Source: Priapulus caudatus (Eukaryota; Priapulida; Priapulimorpha; Priapulimorphida; Priapulidae). From it: 61,756 nucleotides of DNA. The position numbers and the translations under genes were made by a program. Positions within the stretch are counted from its first letter, which is position 1, and each line of letters starts with the position of its first letter. The stretch is from the NCBI RefSeq assembly GCF_000485595.1, contig NW_014577156.1, positions 146,717 to 208,472 of the forward strand. The letters run 5' to 3'. The notes under the pieces were generated by a model, which worked only from the letters and a program-made list of their open reading frames with translations, did no database searches and was not told the origin of the DNA. This document shows positions 57,201 to 61,756 of this stretch, piece by piece.

Positions 57201-60167
57201 TGCCGTCACGTAATTGCCAATGAATTTTGTTATGATAATTTTCATTGTAAGCGCAGAGAAACATCTCTTTTATTAAATAGATACAGGGGTAGAAATAAGG
57301 AAAAAAGAGATGGTCCACAGGACCATCTAGTTTGAAATTTAGATGGTCCTAAATTTGAAATTGTTCTCTAAAAGTAATGCGGCGTGCAAGCATAAGAAAT
57401 AGATTTTACATGGTGATAAAATGGTTTAATTATTCACCTACAACAGTGATAGAGCTTTAAAATAAAAACCTCTTGCCAAATTGGGCGAGTGAGTCAATAA
57501 GTTAACTGGCCCAAATTTTAAAACAAAAATGCTTGTTCAAACAATAGTGACATTTTTTTTGAAAATTACACCTCTTAGATGCAATTTCCTGCACTCTGAG
57601 GCAGCATTATTAAACAATCTTCATCACAAAAATATCACTTTTGAGTTAAGTATTTTAATCTTTGGGGACACCAAAGACTAAAATACTTACCTAAAAAAAG
57701 AGAAACATAATAAACTTCAAATTGCTGAGGGTTGAACTGCTTAGTCTCTGCCAAGTTGTGCAAGTACAATGCTAAGGCAAAGTATAATGTGGTTAATAAG
57801 TTAATCTATCTGCCAACTGAATTAACACAGGCCTCAGCGCTTAATTATTTTCAGATCGGTACAAAATTTACTTGCAATCTATGAGCCGTTAAGGTCCTCT
57901 TTTGGTTCAGTGCATATCATATTACCAGGAGTGTATAATATAGAGATCTATATTATATAAATAGTTAGATTGGTAGATATATATATATATAGATTATGTA
58001 TATAGAGATATATATCAATATTATACACTCCTGATATTATAATATATACATGGAAAATCGTAATGAAATTCACACAACGTTTATTAGCCTCACCTTGACA
58101 TCGTCAAGATGTAGCTATTGCCATTGCCATACATGGGTCATCGTCCGTCGTACGTCGTCGGTCCTTCCGTCAACATTTGGCTACGGTCAACGATTACTCA
58201 GGAACCGTTTGACCCACATGTTTGAAATTGGGTATAGTTGTTATTGCTATGCTCCCATATTGAACGTCCTTTTTGGCAAAAATGGGGAATTGCCATTTAG
58301 TCGTTCAGGTTCAACGGATTTTGTCATTTTCGGTATGTGAATAAATAATGGGCCAGGGGTTTTGATATTTTAAAAATGCAAATTAGAGTAGGTTTTGGCA
58401 ATTATATAGCATATTATGTTATAGACACGCAGATAACAGTCTGTGGTGTCACACTATACTGGTTCGTTTTACAAAGATTATTCATGGCTGACAATATCTT
58501 TATTGCAAATTGGTATTTCCTCTCACCCTGGCGATTAAAACGTTATTTAGAGTTAAAGTTTACAAAACATTGTCGGAACGCATGCATACGTATTTTATTT
58601 TCGACGCCAATCGCTAAGATAAATCAAATCGCGGATATACGCGCCATCTCCATCAAAATTGTTGATTCATTTTGGTTTATAAATTTTATGCCGATATGAC
58701 AGATTCGGCAACCGTGTGCTACCGCCTAAGAAAACTCATACCGAAGTTAAACACTTCATGCAACCATTATACCTTTGACAAAGTTGTGTTATGGCAGGGA
58801 AACACCATCGTTCAGCTATGGATTTATAGCAAGCTACGCTGGTTATCTCTCAATTTACACGTGGGTACACGGGAGCCAATGCTGGTTTAGGCAAGTGCCT
58901 AAATTGAATATTATAAAACGTTAAATGGCGATCTATCTAGGTGTAACGCCATCACTCGCCCACATCTCGACTTTCAAATCTCCAAACATTTATTTTCACA
59001 TTACACACGTGAAAATTACACATTAATTATTCAGAGTTTATAATGGGAGTTCTCCATATATCTCTTTCGTTTCTATTAATGTACGTCGAGTTGCCCTCTA
59101 TTTTTCTACTTACCCCTGTCCTGTCAATTAAAAACTGACTTCTTCGTCACTTCACTCATTTGTGTCCTTTTTTCGTGTGTGAGCTACAGTGTCATTGACA
59201 CTTTCATTTTTTGCGTGCCGCACGCTCATGTGTGTGTCATTTTCGATTGCAAGCCTCTTTTCTCCTCATCCAGGAAAGAATTTTGCTGTCGTCCTCTGAC
59301 CGCGCGTGCACACCCTATAATGAACATGCCCGCATGCAACTTTTTAACAATCATGCCACTCCCCCCCCCCATACATAAATCATGTGCACATAATACATAT
59401 GCAGCCCCATGCACGTTATACACAGCCACGCTGTGCTTGATGTTCGGCGACTTTGATAATATTAGTGAGCGATGCGTGCCGATAGCGCCCTTCACAATCG
59501 CTAGAACTGTTTATCATTAATGTTTGTGTATATAATGTAAGGAACCAACATTTGATTAAAGTATTAGACCCTTGCGATATGTGTTCGATTGAATTTGGTG
59601 AGCACTTATGTTGCAATGCCCTTTACAGAGGTACCTGTCCGGACCGTAACCCTGACTGTATCTTTAATTTTATATTGATTATAGTATTTTATATAAATAT
59701 ATAGTGATTTTATATAAAGGCATCACGTGATTCGTTTCATGTAGGTATTGTAATTTATAGCATTAGATGGTTAGAGTTATGGTAGGGACAAAGTTTGGGC
59801 TATAGATGAGAAATTGAGAATAGGGTTAGGGTTAAAGTTAGGATTATAAATAGGACTAGGGTTAGGAGCTAGGGTCAAAGTTAGGATTATCGATAGGACT
59901 AGGGTTATGGGGCTATGGTCAAAGTTAGGGTTGGGTTGATTCTGCATGAAATCCTGCAAAAAAAGAATGCTTGTGTTCTGCGCTTACATCGCAGATTACC
60001 TGACGAATGTCTTCGATGACCTTGGGTTGCATCCGACGGAGGAGCTGAAGAGCGTGCGCCACCTGCTGACTGTGAATGCGGATGCCTTTCTGCAGGGCGG
60101 GGACGAGCCGCATGCACAGCGACTCGTGGTCGCCATCAGTCGCATGAGGGGCATCATGCTCAGATAA
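26024..60167 (+). CDS. COG7: COG7, conserved oligomeric Golgi complex subunit 7 (complete, 21 exons)
   Basis: COG7 is a lobe-B subunit (with COG5, COG6, COG8) of the cytosolic tethering complex that captures retrograde vesicles at the Golgi and so keeps glycosylation enzymes in place. Exons: 26024-26122, 26327-26427, 26922-27006, 27397-27486, 27695-27763, 28102-28137, 28370-28490, 29400-29482, 29979-30089, 32397-32555, 33370-33424, 36169-36371, 36709-36774, 37318-37444, 37630-37744, 37938-38047, 40813-40940, 46188-46271, 46537-46651, 54494-54616, 59995-60167. Total 2253 nt, 750 codons plus TAA, close to the human length of 770. All introns are GT-AG and phases agree throughout. The N-terminal [20 protein letters not shown] and the helical repeats match the family from end to end. 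The protein is all-helical and has no signal peptide. ATG 26024 gives MLQDFS; alternatively TTTATGCTTCAG is an acceptor and the Met lies in an upstream exon. A large share of the 34-kb span is mobile DNA in introns. Confidence 0.93.
26327..26427 (+). CDS. COG7: COG7 exon 2 (residues 34-67)
   Basis: Begins [20 protein letters not shown] and runs into [13 protein letters not shown]; near-identical to the human [21 protein letters not shown] region. Acceptor TTCATAG, donor GTAGAC, ends in phase 2. Confidence 0.95.
26428..26921 (+). other. COG7 intron 2 with a SINE
   Basis: Contains the tRNA-derived SINE at about 26465-26685; otherwise unremarkable. Confidence 0.7.
26465..26685 (+). mobile_element. 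tRNA-derived SINE, second type
   Basis: Head 'GAGCAGTGGTCTAGCGAATA' with a B-box-like GGTTTGAGTAC, then 'CCCTTAAGCAAGGCACTTAA', a tail motif common to many metazoan SINEs, then a diverged tail. Distinct from the 1.6-kb/41.3-kb SINE family. Confidence 0.65.
26922..27006 (+). CDS. COG7: COG7 exon 3 (residues 67-95)
   Basis: [20 protein letters not shown] then LVAEDIQK; matches VLRDVEALKQEASFLKEQM. The donor GTTTGT is weak, but the next exon joins exactly in phase 0. Confidence 0.93.
27257..27294. repeat. (TA)n microsatellite in COG7 intron 3
   Basis: Uninterrupted TA repeat in the 390-nt intron 3; nothing else seen there. Confidence 0.8.
27397..27486 (+). CDS. COG7: COG7 exon 4 (residues 96-125)
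   Basis: [20 protein letters not shown] then [10 protein letters not shown]; matches [22 protein letters not shown]. Phase 0 at both ends. Confidence 0.95.
27695..27763 (+). CDS. COG7: COG7 exon 5 (residues 126-148)
   Basis: [20 protein letters not shown] then IEN; matches [20 protein letters not shown]. Phase 0, donor GTATGT. Confidence 0.95.
27764..28101 (+). other. COG7 intron 5
   Basis: 338-nt AT-rich intron; nothing recognised. Confidence 0.6.
28102..28137 (+). CDS. COG7: COG7 exon 6 (residues 149-160), 36-nt microexon
   Basis: Encodes [12 protein letters not shown], matching ISAKLTGMQNSL. Acceptor CCTTCAG, donor GTACGT, phase 0. Too short for routine ORF detection. Confidence 0.9.
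28370..28490 (+). CDS. COG7: COG7 exon 7 (residues 161-201)
   Basis: [20 protein letters not shown] then [15 protein letters not shown]; matches [29 protein letters not shown]. Ends in phase 1. Confidence 0.95.
28528..29125. mobile_element. TTAA-flanked MITE, copy 1 (COG7 intron 7)
   Basis: 598 bp with short inverted ends AGGGAT / ATCCCT directly flanked by TTAA on both sides (28524-28527, 29126-29129), a piggyBac-type target. Internal hallmarks are 'GACGGTGGCGCCACT', 'CTACAGACCGAGGGTGTTTC' and 'TTAGCCCTCGGTCTGTAACG'. The last two form an internal inverted repeat around CCGAGGG/CCCTCGG. Confidence 0.8.
29400..29482 (+). CDS. COG7: COG7 exon 8 (residues 201-228)
   Basis: [20 protein letters not shown] then KYYHKCIK; matches [24 protein letters not shown]. 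Ends in phase 0. Confidence 0.94.
29483..29978 (+). other. COG7 intron 8
   Basis: 496-nt AT-rich intron; nothing recognised. Confidence 0.55.
29979..30089 (+). CDS. COG7: COG7 exon 9 (residues 229-265)
   Basis: [20 protein letters not shown] then [17 protein letters not shown]; ends in the conserved AWHTQ. Phase 0. Confidence 0.94.
30307..31383. mobile_element. TTAA-flanked MITE, copy 2, with internal insertion
   Basis: The right end ATCCCT is followed by TTAA (31384-31387). The left end is degenerate (AAGGGAC). Between about 30545 and 31020 an unrelated segment of about 475 bp interrupts the family sequence, which resumes at 'GGAGAAGGATTGCAATATC'. Confidence 0.7.
31575..32190. repeat. dispersed repeat, copy A (COG7 intron 9)
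   Basis: Shares several blocks with 45640-46090 in opposite orientation: 'CACTAGGGTCACGATACAAT', the 'CCATAGAAATATATAGT' region and 'GCGGTAACAATTTTGGC'. It contains a hairpin at 31692-31746 with arms GCCATAGAAATATATAGT and complement. Family not identified. Confidence 0.7.
32249..32295. repeat. small hairpin element
   Basis: Perfect 21-bp inverted arms beginning TCAGGAGTGGATAATAGA around a 5-bp loop, about 100 bp upstream of COG7 exon 10. Confidence 0.85.
32397..32555 (+). CDS. COG7: COG7 exon 10 (residues 266-318)
   Basis: [20 protein letters not shown], then a variable stretch and [14 protein letters not shown]. It aligns with the human IQWATQVFQKPHEVVMVLL segment. Phase 0 at both ends. 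Confidence 0.92.
32898..33111. mobile_element. foldback element with TTAGGG core and 10-bp target duplication
   Basis: Flanked by direct repeats CCGGAATATG (32888-32897 and 33112-33121). Inverted arms 'CTCCATTAGGAGTGTTCCCA' / complement extend about 25 bp. The core has GTTAGGGTTAGGGTTAGGG near 33015-33040. The 10-bp duplication suggests Mutator-like transposition. Its end sequences differ from the GCTGAGAGG family. Confidence 0.8.
33370..33424 (+). CDS. COG7: COG7 exon 11 (residues 319-337)
   Basis: [18 protein letters not shown], with the last base G completing the next codon. Aligns with ATAHFAKGLEMALLPH. Acceptor TTTACCAG. Confidence 0.88.
33425..36168 (+). other. COG7 intron 11 (2.7 kb)
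   Basis: No further exon is needed. From about 34610 (TGTTATGACGCCCGG) to 35630 lies a stretch that, read on the minus strand, has AATAAATATCCTCC and LTR-like composition, but ends and target duplication are not certain. 35880-36110 contains loosely repeated 'ATACCAAT…' and 'CTAATCTCAC' segments. Confidence 0.4.
36169..36371 (+). CDS. COG7: COG7 exon 12 (residues 337-404)
   Basis: The largest exon (203 nt). [20 protein letters not shown], then [20 protein letters not shown], matching [23 protein letters not shown] and GEVIDCVQELSHSVNKLF. The first 10 residues after the splice are less conserved. Confidence 0.92.
36709..36774 (+). CDS. COG7: COG7 exon 13 (residues 405-426)
   Basis: 66 nt: [20 protein letters not shown] then LK. 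Aligns with [23 protein letters not shown]. Phase 0. Confidence 0.9.
36775..37317 (+). other. COG7 intron 13
   Basis: 543-nt AT-rich intron; nothing recognised. Confidence 0.55.
37318..37444 (+). CDS. COG7: COG7 exon 14 (residues 427-469)
   Basis: [20 protein letters not shown], then [17 protein letters not shown]. The final W…QQALRII corresponds to human EDWTAFQNSIRIIATCG. Phase 1 at the end. Confidence 0.93.
37630..37744 (+). CDS. COG7: COG7 exon 15 (residues 469-507)
   Basis: [20 protein letters not shown], then a less conserved tail. Matches CGELLRHCGDFEQQL. Acceptor TTCTACAG. Confidence 0.93.
37938..38047 (+). CDS. COG7: COG7 exon 16 (residues 507-544)
   Basis: [20 protein letters not shown], then [16 protein letters not shown], aligning with [28 protein letters not shown]. 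Donor GTAAGT. Confidence 0.9.
38127..40497. mobile_element. 2.4-kb long-inverted-repeat element in COG7 intron 16
   Basis: Outer ends GGGGCCCATTGCCAGAAAC and GTTTCTGACAATGGCCCCC are inverted. Near-perfect internal arms of about 129 bp lie at 38291-38419 and 39832-39961 ('CAATATCACTGCTGGTTAC' and complement). The middle is GC-richer with 'GCGCACGTCTCCACTGCGGA' repeats; no transposase frame. It occupies most of intron 16. Confidence 0.7.
40813..40940 (+). CDS. COG7: COG7 exon 17 (residues 544-586)
   Basis: [20 protein letters not shown] then [16 protein letters not shown]. Human counterpart is [24 protein letters not shown]. Ends in phase 0. Confidence 0.92.
41060..41875. repeat. minisatellite of 45-60-bp units interrupted by a SINE
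   Basis: Repeats of 'GCATGTAGGTAGACAGAG' followed by 'TTACCTGTGTGTAAATG', several copies on each side of the SINE at 41318-41620. The block 'TAATGCATATGGCGCAGAGC' occurs on both sides of the SINE. Confidence 0.8.
41318..41620 (+). mobile_element. tRNA-derived SINE, copy 2
   Basis: A-box-like TGGCTCAATGGTTGAGGGC and B-box-like GGTTCAACTCC at the head; the body is shared with 1628-1934 in opposite orientation. Inserted in the minisatellite. Confidence 0.8.
41876..42136. repeat. CGATAGACCGAAGG tandem units and (CCCTAA)n tract
   Basis: Three tandem 'CGATAGACCGAAGGTC' units, then unique DNA, then CCCTAACCCTAACCCTAA at about 42089-42136. The telomere-like tract directly adjoins, and probably truncates, the retroelement relic to its right. 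Confidence 0.75.
42137..43743 (-). pseudogene. LTR-retrotransposon gag and protease relic
   Basis: Minus strand, reading from 43743. A capsid-like gag segment, then after a one-base frame break near 43175 a zinc-knuckle pair ([10 protein letters not shown] and CPAYGHTC…HHFDSMC), then a second frame from about 42840 with an aspartic-protease-like ADTGCQS motif followed by ILGAAIL. A TGA interrupts near 42155, and the element stops at a telomere-like tract before any reverse transcriptase. This resembles metazoan Gypsy-type elements. It is a truncated, frame-broken old copy in COG7 intron 17. Confidence 0.75.
43840..44675 (-). pseudogene. relic ORF with baculovirus FP25K-like domain
   Basis: Minus strand. 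The N-terminal part (44675 to about 44470) is polar; the frame slips by one base at a C-run near 44472. The following coiled-coil-like part leads to a C-terminal domain with [16 protein letters not shown] and FINESLT, characteristic of the FP25K-like domain found in baculoviruses and in many invertebrate retroelement ORFs. A further frame break lies near 43960. AATAAAGAC at about 43845 on this strand could serve as a polyadenylation signal. Likely a retroelement-derived relic, not a functional gene. Confidence 0.65.
44709..45101. other. COG7 intron 17, unassigned
   Basis: No repeat or exon recognised between the FP25K-like relic and the foldback element. Confidence 0.4.
45111..45333. mobile_element. 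Mutator-like foldback, 9-bp target duplication (COG7 intron 17)
   Basis: Perfect direct repeats GCTAGTGTA at 45102-45110 and 45334-45342. The element is a 223-bp member of the GCTGAGAGGG/CCCTATGAGC family in reverse orientation, with a short TTAGGGTTAGGG core near 45204-45217. Confidence 0.85.
45640..46090. repeat. dispersed repeat, copy B (inverted relative to 31575-32190)
   Basis: Contains 'GCCAAAATTGTTACCGC', a CATGTATTGTAGCACTGTGT block and 'CGTGACCCTAGTGTATCGTT', all matching copy A reversed. Confidence 0.7.
46188..46271 (+). CDS. COG7: COG7 exon 18 (residues 587-614)
   Basis: [20 protein letters not shown] then SPQEYITK; human counterpart is TLTDELPAFSLTPLEYISN. Phase 0. Confidence 0.93.
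46537..46651 (+). CDS. COG7: COG7 exon 19 (residues 615-653)
   Basis: [20 protein letters not shown], then [16 protein letters not shown]; matches IGQYIMSLPLNLEPF and ALHAGKLPF. Ends in phase 1; donor GTAGGT. Confidence 0.94.
46675..47534. mobile_element. hAT-like element 23 bp after the exon-19 donor
   Basis: Inverted ends of about 38 bp beginning CAAAGATCGTATAGTGCCGG, flanked by perfect 8-bp direct repeats GTACTGCC (46667-46674, 47535-47542). Inside are sequences related to the palindromic MITE at 18240 ('GCTCATCTGCAACACACAAG'). No transposase. An 8-bp duplication is typical of hAT. Confidence 0.85.
47604..48198. mobile_element. TTAA-flanked MITE, copy 3 (COG7 intron 19)
   Basis: Family hallmarks 'GACGGTGGCGCCACT', 'CTACAGACCGAGGGTGTTTC' and 'AGCCCTCGGTCTGCAACG' are present. 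TTAA lies at 47600-47603 and 48202-48205, but the ends are diverged. Confidence 0.75.
48199..49552. other. COG7 intron 19, unassigned part
   Basis: No exon. A CTT microsatellite occurs at about 49070-49100 and the hairpin at 49337. 48785-48815 has 'TAGTCTAGTGGTTATAGGAT' on the minus strand, which resembles a tRNA/SINE A-box but lacks a matching B-box. Confidence 0.45.
49337..49376. repeat. small hairpin element
   Basis: TCAGGAGTAGATAATAGAA and its exact complement with a 2-bp loop. Confidence 0.85.
49553..50915. mobile_element. MITE with repeated GATTCATCAA subterminal motifs, hosting a minisatellite
   Basis: The left part has GATTCATCAA at about 49557, 49636 and 49705; the right part has its complement TTGATGAATC at about 50826 and 50899. 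Both ends are rich in 'TGCGTACGCAA'. An inverted-end structure is clear, but exact ends are uncertain. The minisatellite at 49958-50570 sits in the middle, preceded by the end of a second MITE family ('GAGTTCGTAGTTAGCC', 49948) also seen at 56205. Confidence 0.65.
49958..50570. repeat. CGTGTACGTGCACACGCACG minisatellite
   Basis: Many variants of 'CACGTGTACGTGCACACGCA' with palindromic GTGCAC and CGTACG steps. It gives stop-free Cys/Val/Arg or Thr/His frames on both strands that are not genes. Near-identical units recur at 56340-56690. Confidence 0.9.
50916..51666. other. COG7 intron 19, unassigned part
   Basis: No exon or repeat recognised. 51290-51480 is GC-richer, with a T/C-rich open frame on the minus strand but no motif. 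Confidence 0.4.
51667..53553. mobile_element. 1.9-kb element built of AAGCAATC/GATTGCTT palindromes
   Basis: Inverted ends TACCCTTACAAAAATTTAAG and, with one extra C, CTTAAATTTTTGTAAGGGTA. Subterminal regions contain many hairpins of the type GATTGCTTATTAAGCAATC, and on the right a tandem of 'GATCAGTCTCGATTGCTTGT'. A central 170-200-bp duplication carries AACGTTTGTT/AACGTTTATT motifs. A CT-rich tract lies at 52640-52800. No transposase. Confidence 0.75.
53554..54493. other. COG7 intron 19, end
   Basis: GC-richer DNA without an exon. 53880-54420 resembles both the palindromic MITE ends ('TTTTATTGAAACGCTGCAAG') and the middle of the 38127-40497 element ('GCGCAACGCCATCTTGTACC', 'TCTCTCTGGAT'), so it is probably another diverged member. 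Confidence 0.4.
54494..54616 (+). CDS. COG7: COG7 exon 20 (residues 653-694)
   Basis: [20 protein letters not shown] then [20 protein letters not shown]; matches [38 protein letters not shown]. Phase 1 at both ends. Confidence 0.95.
54801..55427. mobile_element. TTAA-flanked MITE, copy 4 (COG7 intron 20)
   Basis: AGGGATCGTTTACTCTAGG is preceded by TTAA (54797-54800); the right end ATCCCT is followed by TGAA. Closest to copy 1 (shared 'GGTATCTGGTAACAAATACG'). Many single-base insertions relative to copy 1. Confidence 0.8.
56205..56860. mobile_element. MITE with AATAAGCCAGTTCGTAGTTA ends, carrying a minisatellite
   Basis: Perfect 20-bp inverted ends (56205-56224, 56841-56860). The interior is mostly the same GTGTACGTGCAC minisatellite found at 49958-50570. 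Nested in the long inverted-repeat element. Confidence 0.85.
56340..56690. repeat. GTGTACGTGCACACGC minisatellite
   Basis: Variants of CGCACGTGTACGTGCACACG. Open frames through it on both strands are artefacts. Confidence 0.9.
57282..57465. mobile_element. partial copy of the TACAGGGGT MITE
   Basis: Begins TACAGGGGTAGAAATAAGG and carries 'AGATGGTCCTAAATTTGAAA' and 'GCAAGCATAAGAAATAGA', matching the right half of 9661-10030 in reverse. Confidence 0.7.
57466..57925. other. COG7 intron 20, unassigned
   Basis: AT-rich; nothing recognised. Confidence 0.4.
57926..58033. repeat. small hairpin element with TA-rich loop
   Basis: CAGGAGTGTATAATATAG and a near-complement TATTATACACTCCTG enclose an expanded TA-rich loop. 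Same family as 32249 and 49337. Confidence 0.7.
58091..59191. mobile_element. second copy of the TAGCTCACCTT element
   Basis: Begins 'TCACCTTGACATCGTCAAGATG' and ends 'GTGTGAGCTACAGTGTCATT', the reverse of 7216-8519. It retains one tandem unit ('GGCTACGGTCAACGATTACT', 'TTGAACGTCCTTTTTGGC'). Confidence 0.7.
59192..59994. other. COG7 intron 20, end, with degenerate telomere-like tract
   Basis: No exon. 59815-59940 holds spaced GGGTTAGGGTTAAAGTTAGG units, probably diverged telomere-like repeat. Confidence 0.5.
59995..60167 (+). CDS. COG7: COG7 exon 21 (residues 694-750, stop)
   Basis: [20 protein letters not shown], then a C-terminal helix [14 protein letters not shown] and TAA. Human ends TVATMRSVNY; LGLQPSRTLQHIV corresponds to [13 protein letters not shown]. 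Acceptor ACATCGCAG. Confidence 0.94.
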
Positions 60168-60294
60168 TCATGAAGACAAGTAGTGTCGATATTCCAGCGT
60201 AAAATTGTATATACTCCAGGCATGCAAAATGCCAAATGGGTGATGGATGGCTTAGTGCTCATGGGTTTGAATTTTTTGTTTAGTTTTAAATAAT

Positions 60295-60300
60295 AATAAA
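60295..60300 (+). terminator. AATAAA polyadenylation signal for COG7
   Basis: First AATAAA downstream of the stop codon, 128 nt after it, implying a short 3' UTR. Confidence 0.65.
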
Positions 60301-60889
60301 TAATGTTGATAAATGAGGTTCACACATTAAATTGTCTGCAGTTATTACGTTCTCGTCTGTTTCTGGTGCAATTTAAAAGCCCCAGTTTGTGAGGGGCTCA
60401 AATGCTGGCCCCAACCATCTTCACCCCGTTGGCTCAGCATTGGTCACATTTGTCGGTAATTGGCAGCAACAGTAGGGCCACTACCAGCTCACTATAAAAG
60501 ATGGCTCGCTGGCCATTCAAACTATAATGTTGGGTGTACACTGTACTGCCTCTTCACAAATAAACATGCAACATCCAATATTCATGAATAGCAGTCAGAT
60601 AAACCGTACGTCTTTATTGAACCAGTGTACATGTACCGTTGAACACTCAGTAATGTACAAATGTCCACTTGACCAAATGGTGAAAAACTACAACATAAAA
60701 ATAGAGAATACTGTCAGTGATGGGGTGTACATGCTCCAGATACTTGCACATGAAACTAACTTCAGTTGCATCTATATGTACTATAAAGGAATATTGAAAT
60801 GGAGTTCGGTGATCGTATAGTTAGTCTTGCGTTGTGTTTCTGACCGCAGGTTCTTTGTCGTGCTAGCTAAACAGCTACTTTGAGGAAAA
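60301..60889. other. COG7 3' flank
   Basis: No gene supported. A small stem-loop (AGCCCC…GGGGCT) lies at about 60378-60400. A 97-codon plus-strand frame at 60527 has no recognisable motif. On the minus strand AATAAAGACG near 60620 could be a polyadenylation signal of an unseen gene or element. Confidence 0.35.
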
Positions 60890-61480
60890 GTCACGTACAG
60901 AATAAAAGATATGAAGAGTCGAAGTAGATGCTGACAAACTGAGATTTATTTCACTTATATATATCTCTCTATCTCGCTATGCTCGAGGCTGGTTCACATA
61001 TATAAATGCCTCATTAATTATTCACATATCCGATGCTATATTCACATATAAAATGTAGCACATCATTATATATGCACACAAACAGCTGCGCTCATACACG
61101 TTAAAAGAGCACAGATTCGGTAGTTTCTACACCACACACACGTCGCGTAGTCTTGGCACGACTCACAAAACACACGTACACTAGCACAAAAGAAAGGAGT
61201 TACTGCCCACTTCCGGGCGTGCGCTCACTTATATAGGGCGGGTGCTCGTGACGTCATCTTAGGTGTCACCACTAGTCGGAATGGCTATAATGGCTTTATT
61301 TCTACTCGACGGGTGGCACCACTTTGTCATATTACGTCTAAACTGTCACCCAATTGGGGTTGTCTATATTCAGGCCGGTACAGGAGATAATTTGCATATT
61401 TTGTCACGTGGTTTGTGTTATAACCAATCAGATGTAATCGCGTGTTCGTGACGTCACTTCCAGCTGTATCGCAAAGCGAT
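60890..61480 (-). other. possible LTR on the minus strand
   Basis: Read on the minus strand there is a TATA-like CCCTATATAAGTG at about 61228-61240 and, about 285 nt on, AAATAAATCTCAG near 60945-60955, an LTR-like promoter/polyA spacing. Ends, target duplication and internal genes were not identified. Confidence 0.3.
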
Positions 61481-61499
61481 CTCATGTGCAGAAGTGTGA

Positions 61500-61756
61500 A
61501 GCATGGTGAGGTGGTGGAGAAGGAGGAGGAGAGAAGCTGGTGGAGGAGGAGGGGGAGAAGCTGGTGGAGAATGAGGAAGGGGAGAAGGGAGAAGCTGGTG
61601 GAGAAGGAGGAGGGGGAGAAGATGGTGAAGGAGGAGGAAGGGGAGAAGGGAGAAGGTGGTGGAGAAGGAGGAGTGGAGAAGGAGGAGGGGAGAAGCTGGT
61701 GGAGAAGGAGGAGGGGGAGAAGCTGGTGGAGAATGAGGAAGGGGAGAAGGGAGAAG
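61500..61756. repeat. GA-rich minisatellite (right edge)
   Basis: Repeats of GGAGAAGCTGGTGGAGAAGG/GGAGGAGGGGGAGAAG continuing to the end of the window; purine-only strand for long runs. Confidence 0.9.

Larger units (their letters stand above)
55504..57282. mobile_element. long inverted-repeat element (COG7 intron 20)
   Basis: Perfect 22-bp ends, ATCTATTTAATAAAAGAGAT plus GT, at 55504-55525 and 57261-57282, followed by further inverted blocks ('ATTTTTGCCGTCACGTAATT' against 'AATTATGTGACGGCAAAAAT'). G-tract repeats at 55780-55830 and 57070. A separate MITE (56205-56860) sits inside. Confidence 0.75.

Noticed and set aside
58690-58810. 5S rRNA-like words (CCGAAGTTAA) in a unique stretch
   Set aside because: Only a short match; the internal promoter elements and the rest of a 5S gene are not seen.
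60527-60820. 97-codon plus-strand frame downstream of COG7
   Set aside because: No recognisable motif and no splice context; cannot be supported as a gene from sequence alone.

Overview
This window reads as nuclear DNA of an animal, probably a marine invertebrate. It is AT-rich and non-coding for the most part. The two recognisable genes are split by many GT-AG introns. There are tRNA-derived SINEs, many non-autonomous DNA transposons, long microsatellites, TTAGGG-type telomere-like tracts and one assembly gap (10463-11096). The phylum cannot be fixed from the sequence alone.

Two cellular genes are supported, pointing away from each other. On the minus strand, 8894 down to 2059, are the first five exons (226 codons) of an SLC18B1-like major-facilitator transporter (vesicular polyamine transporter family). 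The rest lies beyond the left edge. On the plus strand, 26024-60167, is a complete COG7 gene (conserved oligomeric Golgi complex subunit 7). I could resolve it into 21 exons that join in one open frame of 750 codons. COG7 acts in intra-Golgi vesicle tethering and SLC18B1 in vesicular loading. I see no sign that the two work together beyond both being housekeeping membrane-traffic genes.

Everything else is mainly mobile or repetitive DNA. 1-9.4 kb: SLC18B1 exons with introns invaded by a SINE, a MITE and a hAT-like element that landed on the exon-1 splice donor, plus a tandem repeat that has copied the start-codon region. 9.6-25.8 kb: the intergenic zone, with a MITE, the gap, a Harbinger-like MITE, a 3.9-kb DNA transposon with a broken transposase-like ORF split by a second element carrying a 27-bp minisatellite, Mutator-like foldback elements with telomere-like cores, and palindromes. 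26-60 kb: COG7, whose larger introns hold four copies of a TTAA-flanked MITE family, a SINE, an LTR-retrotransposon gag/protease relic, a relic ORF with a baculovirus FP25K-like domain, hAT-like elements, long inverted-repeat elements and several minisatellites, two of them tied to the same MITE end. 60.2-61.8 kb: COG7 3' flank, a possible LTR on the minus strand and a GA-rich minisatellite.

I find no prokaryotic-type defence or biosynthetic system. The most unusual points are the transposon insertion whose target duplication regenerates a splice donor, repeated start-codon units at the SLC18B1 5' end, foldback transposons built around telomere-like repeats, a dispersed family of very small hairpin elements, and minisatellites that appear to travel inside MITEs.
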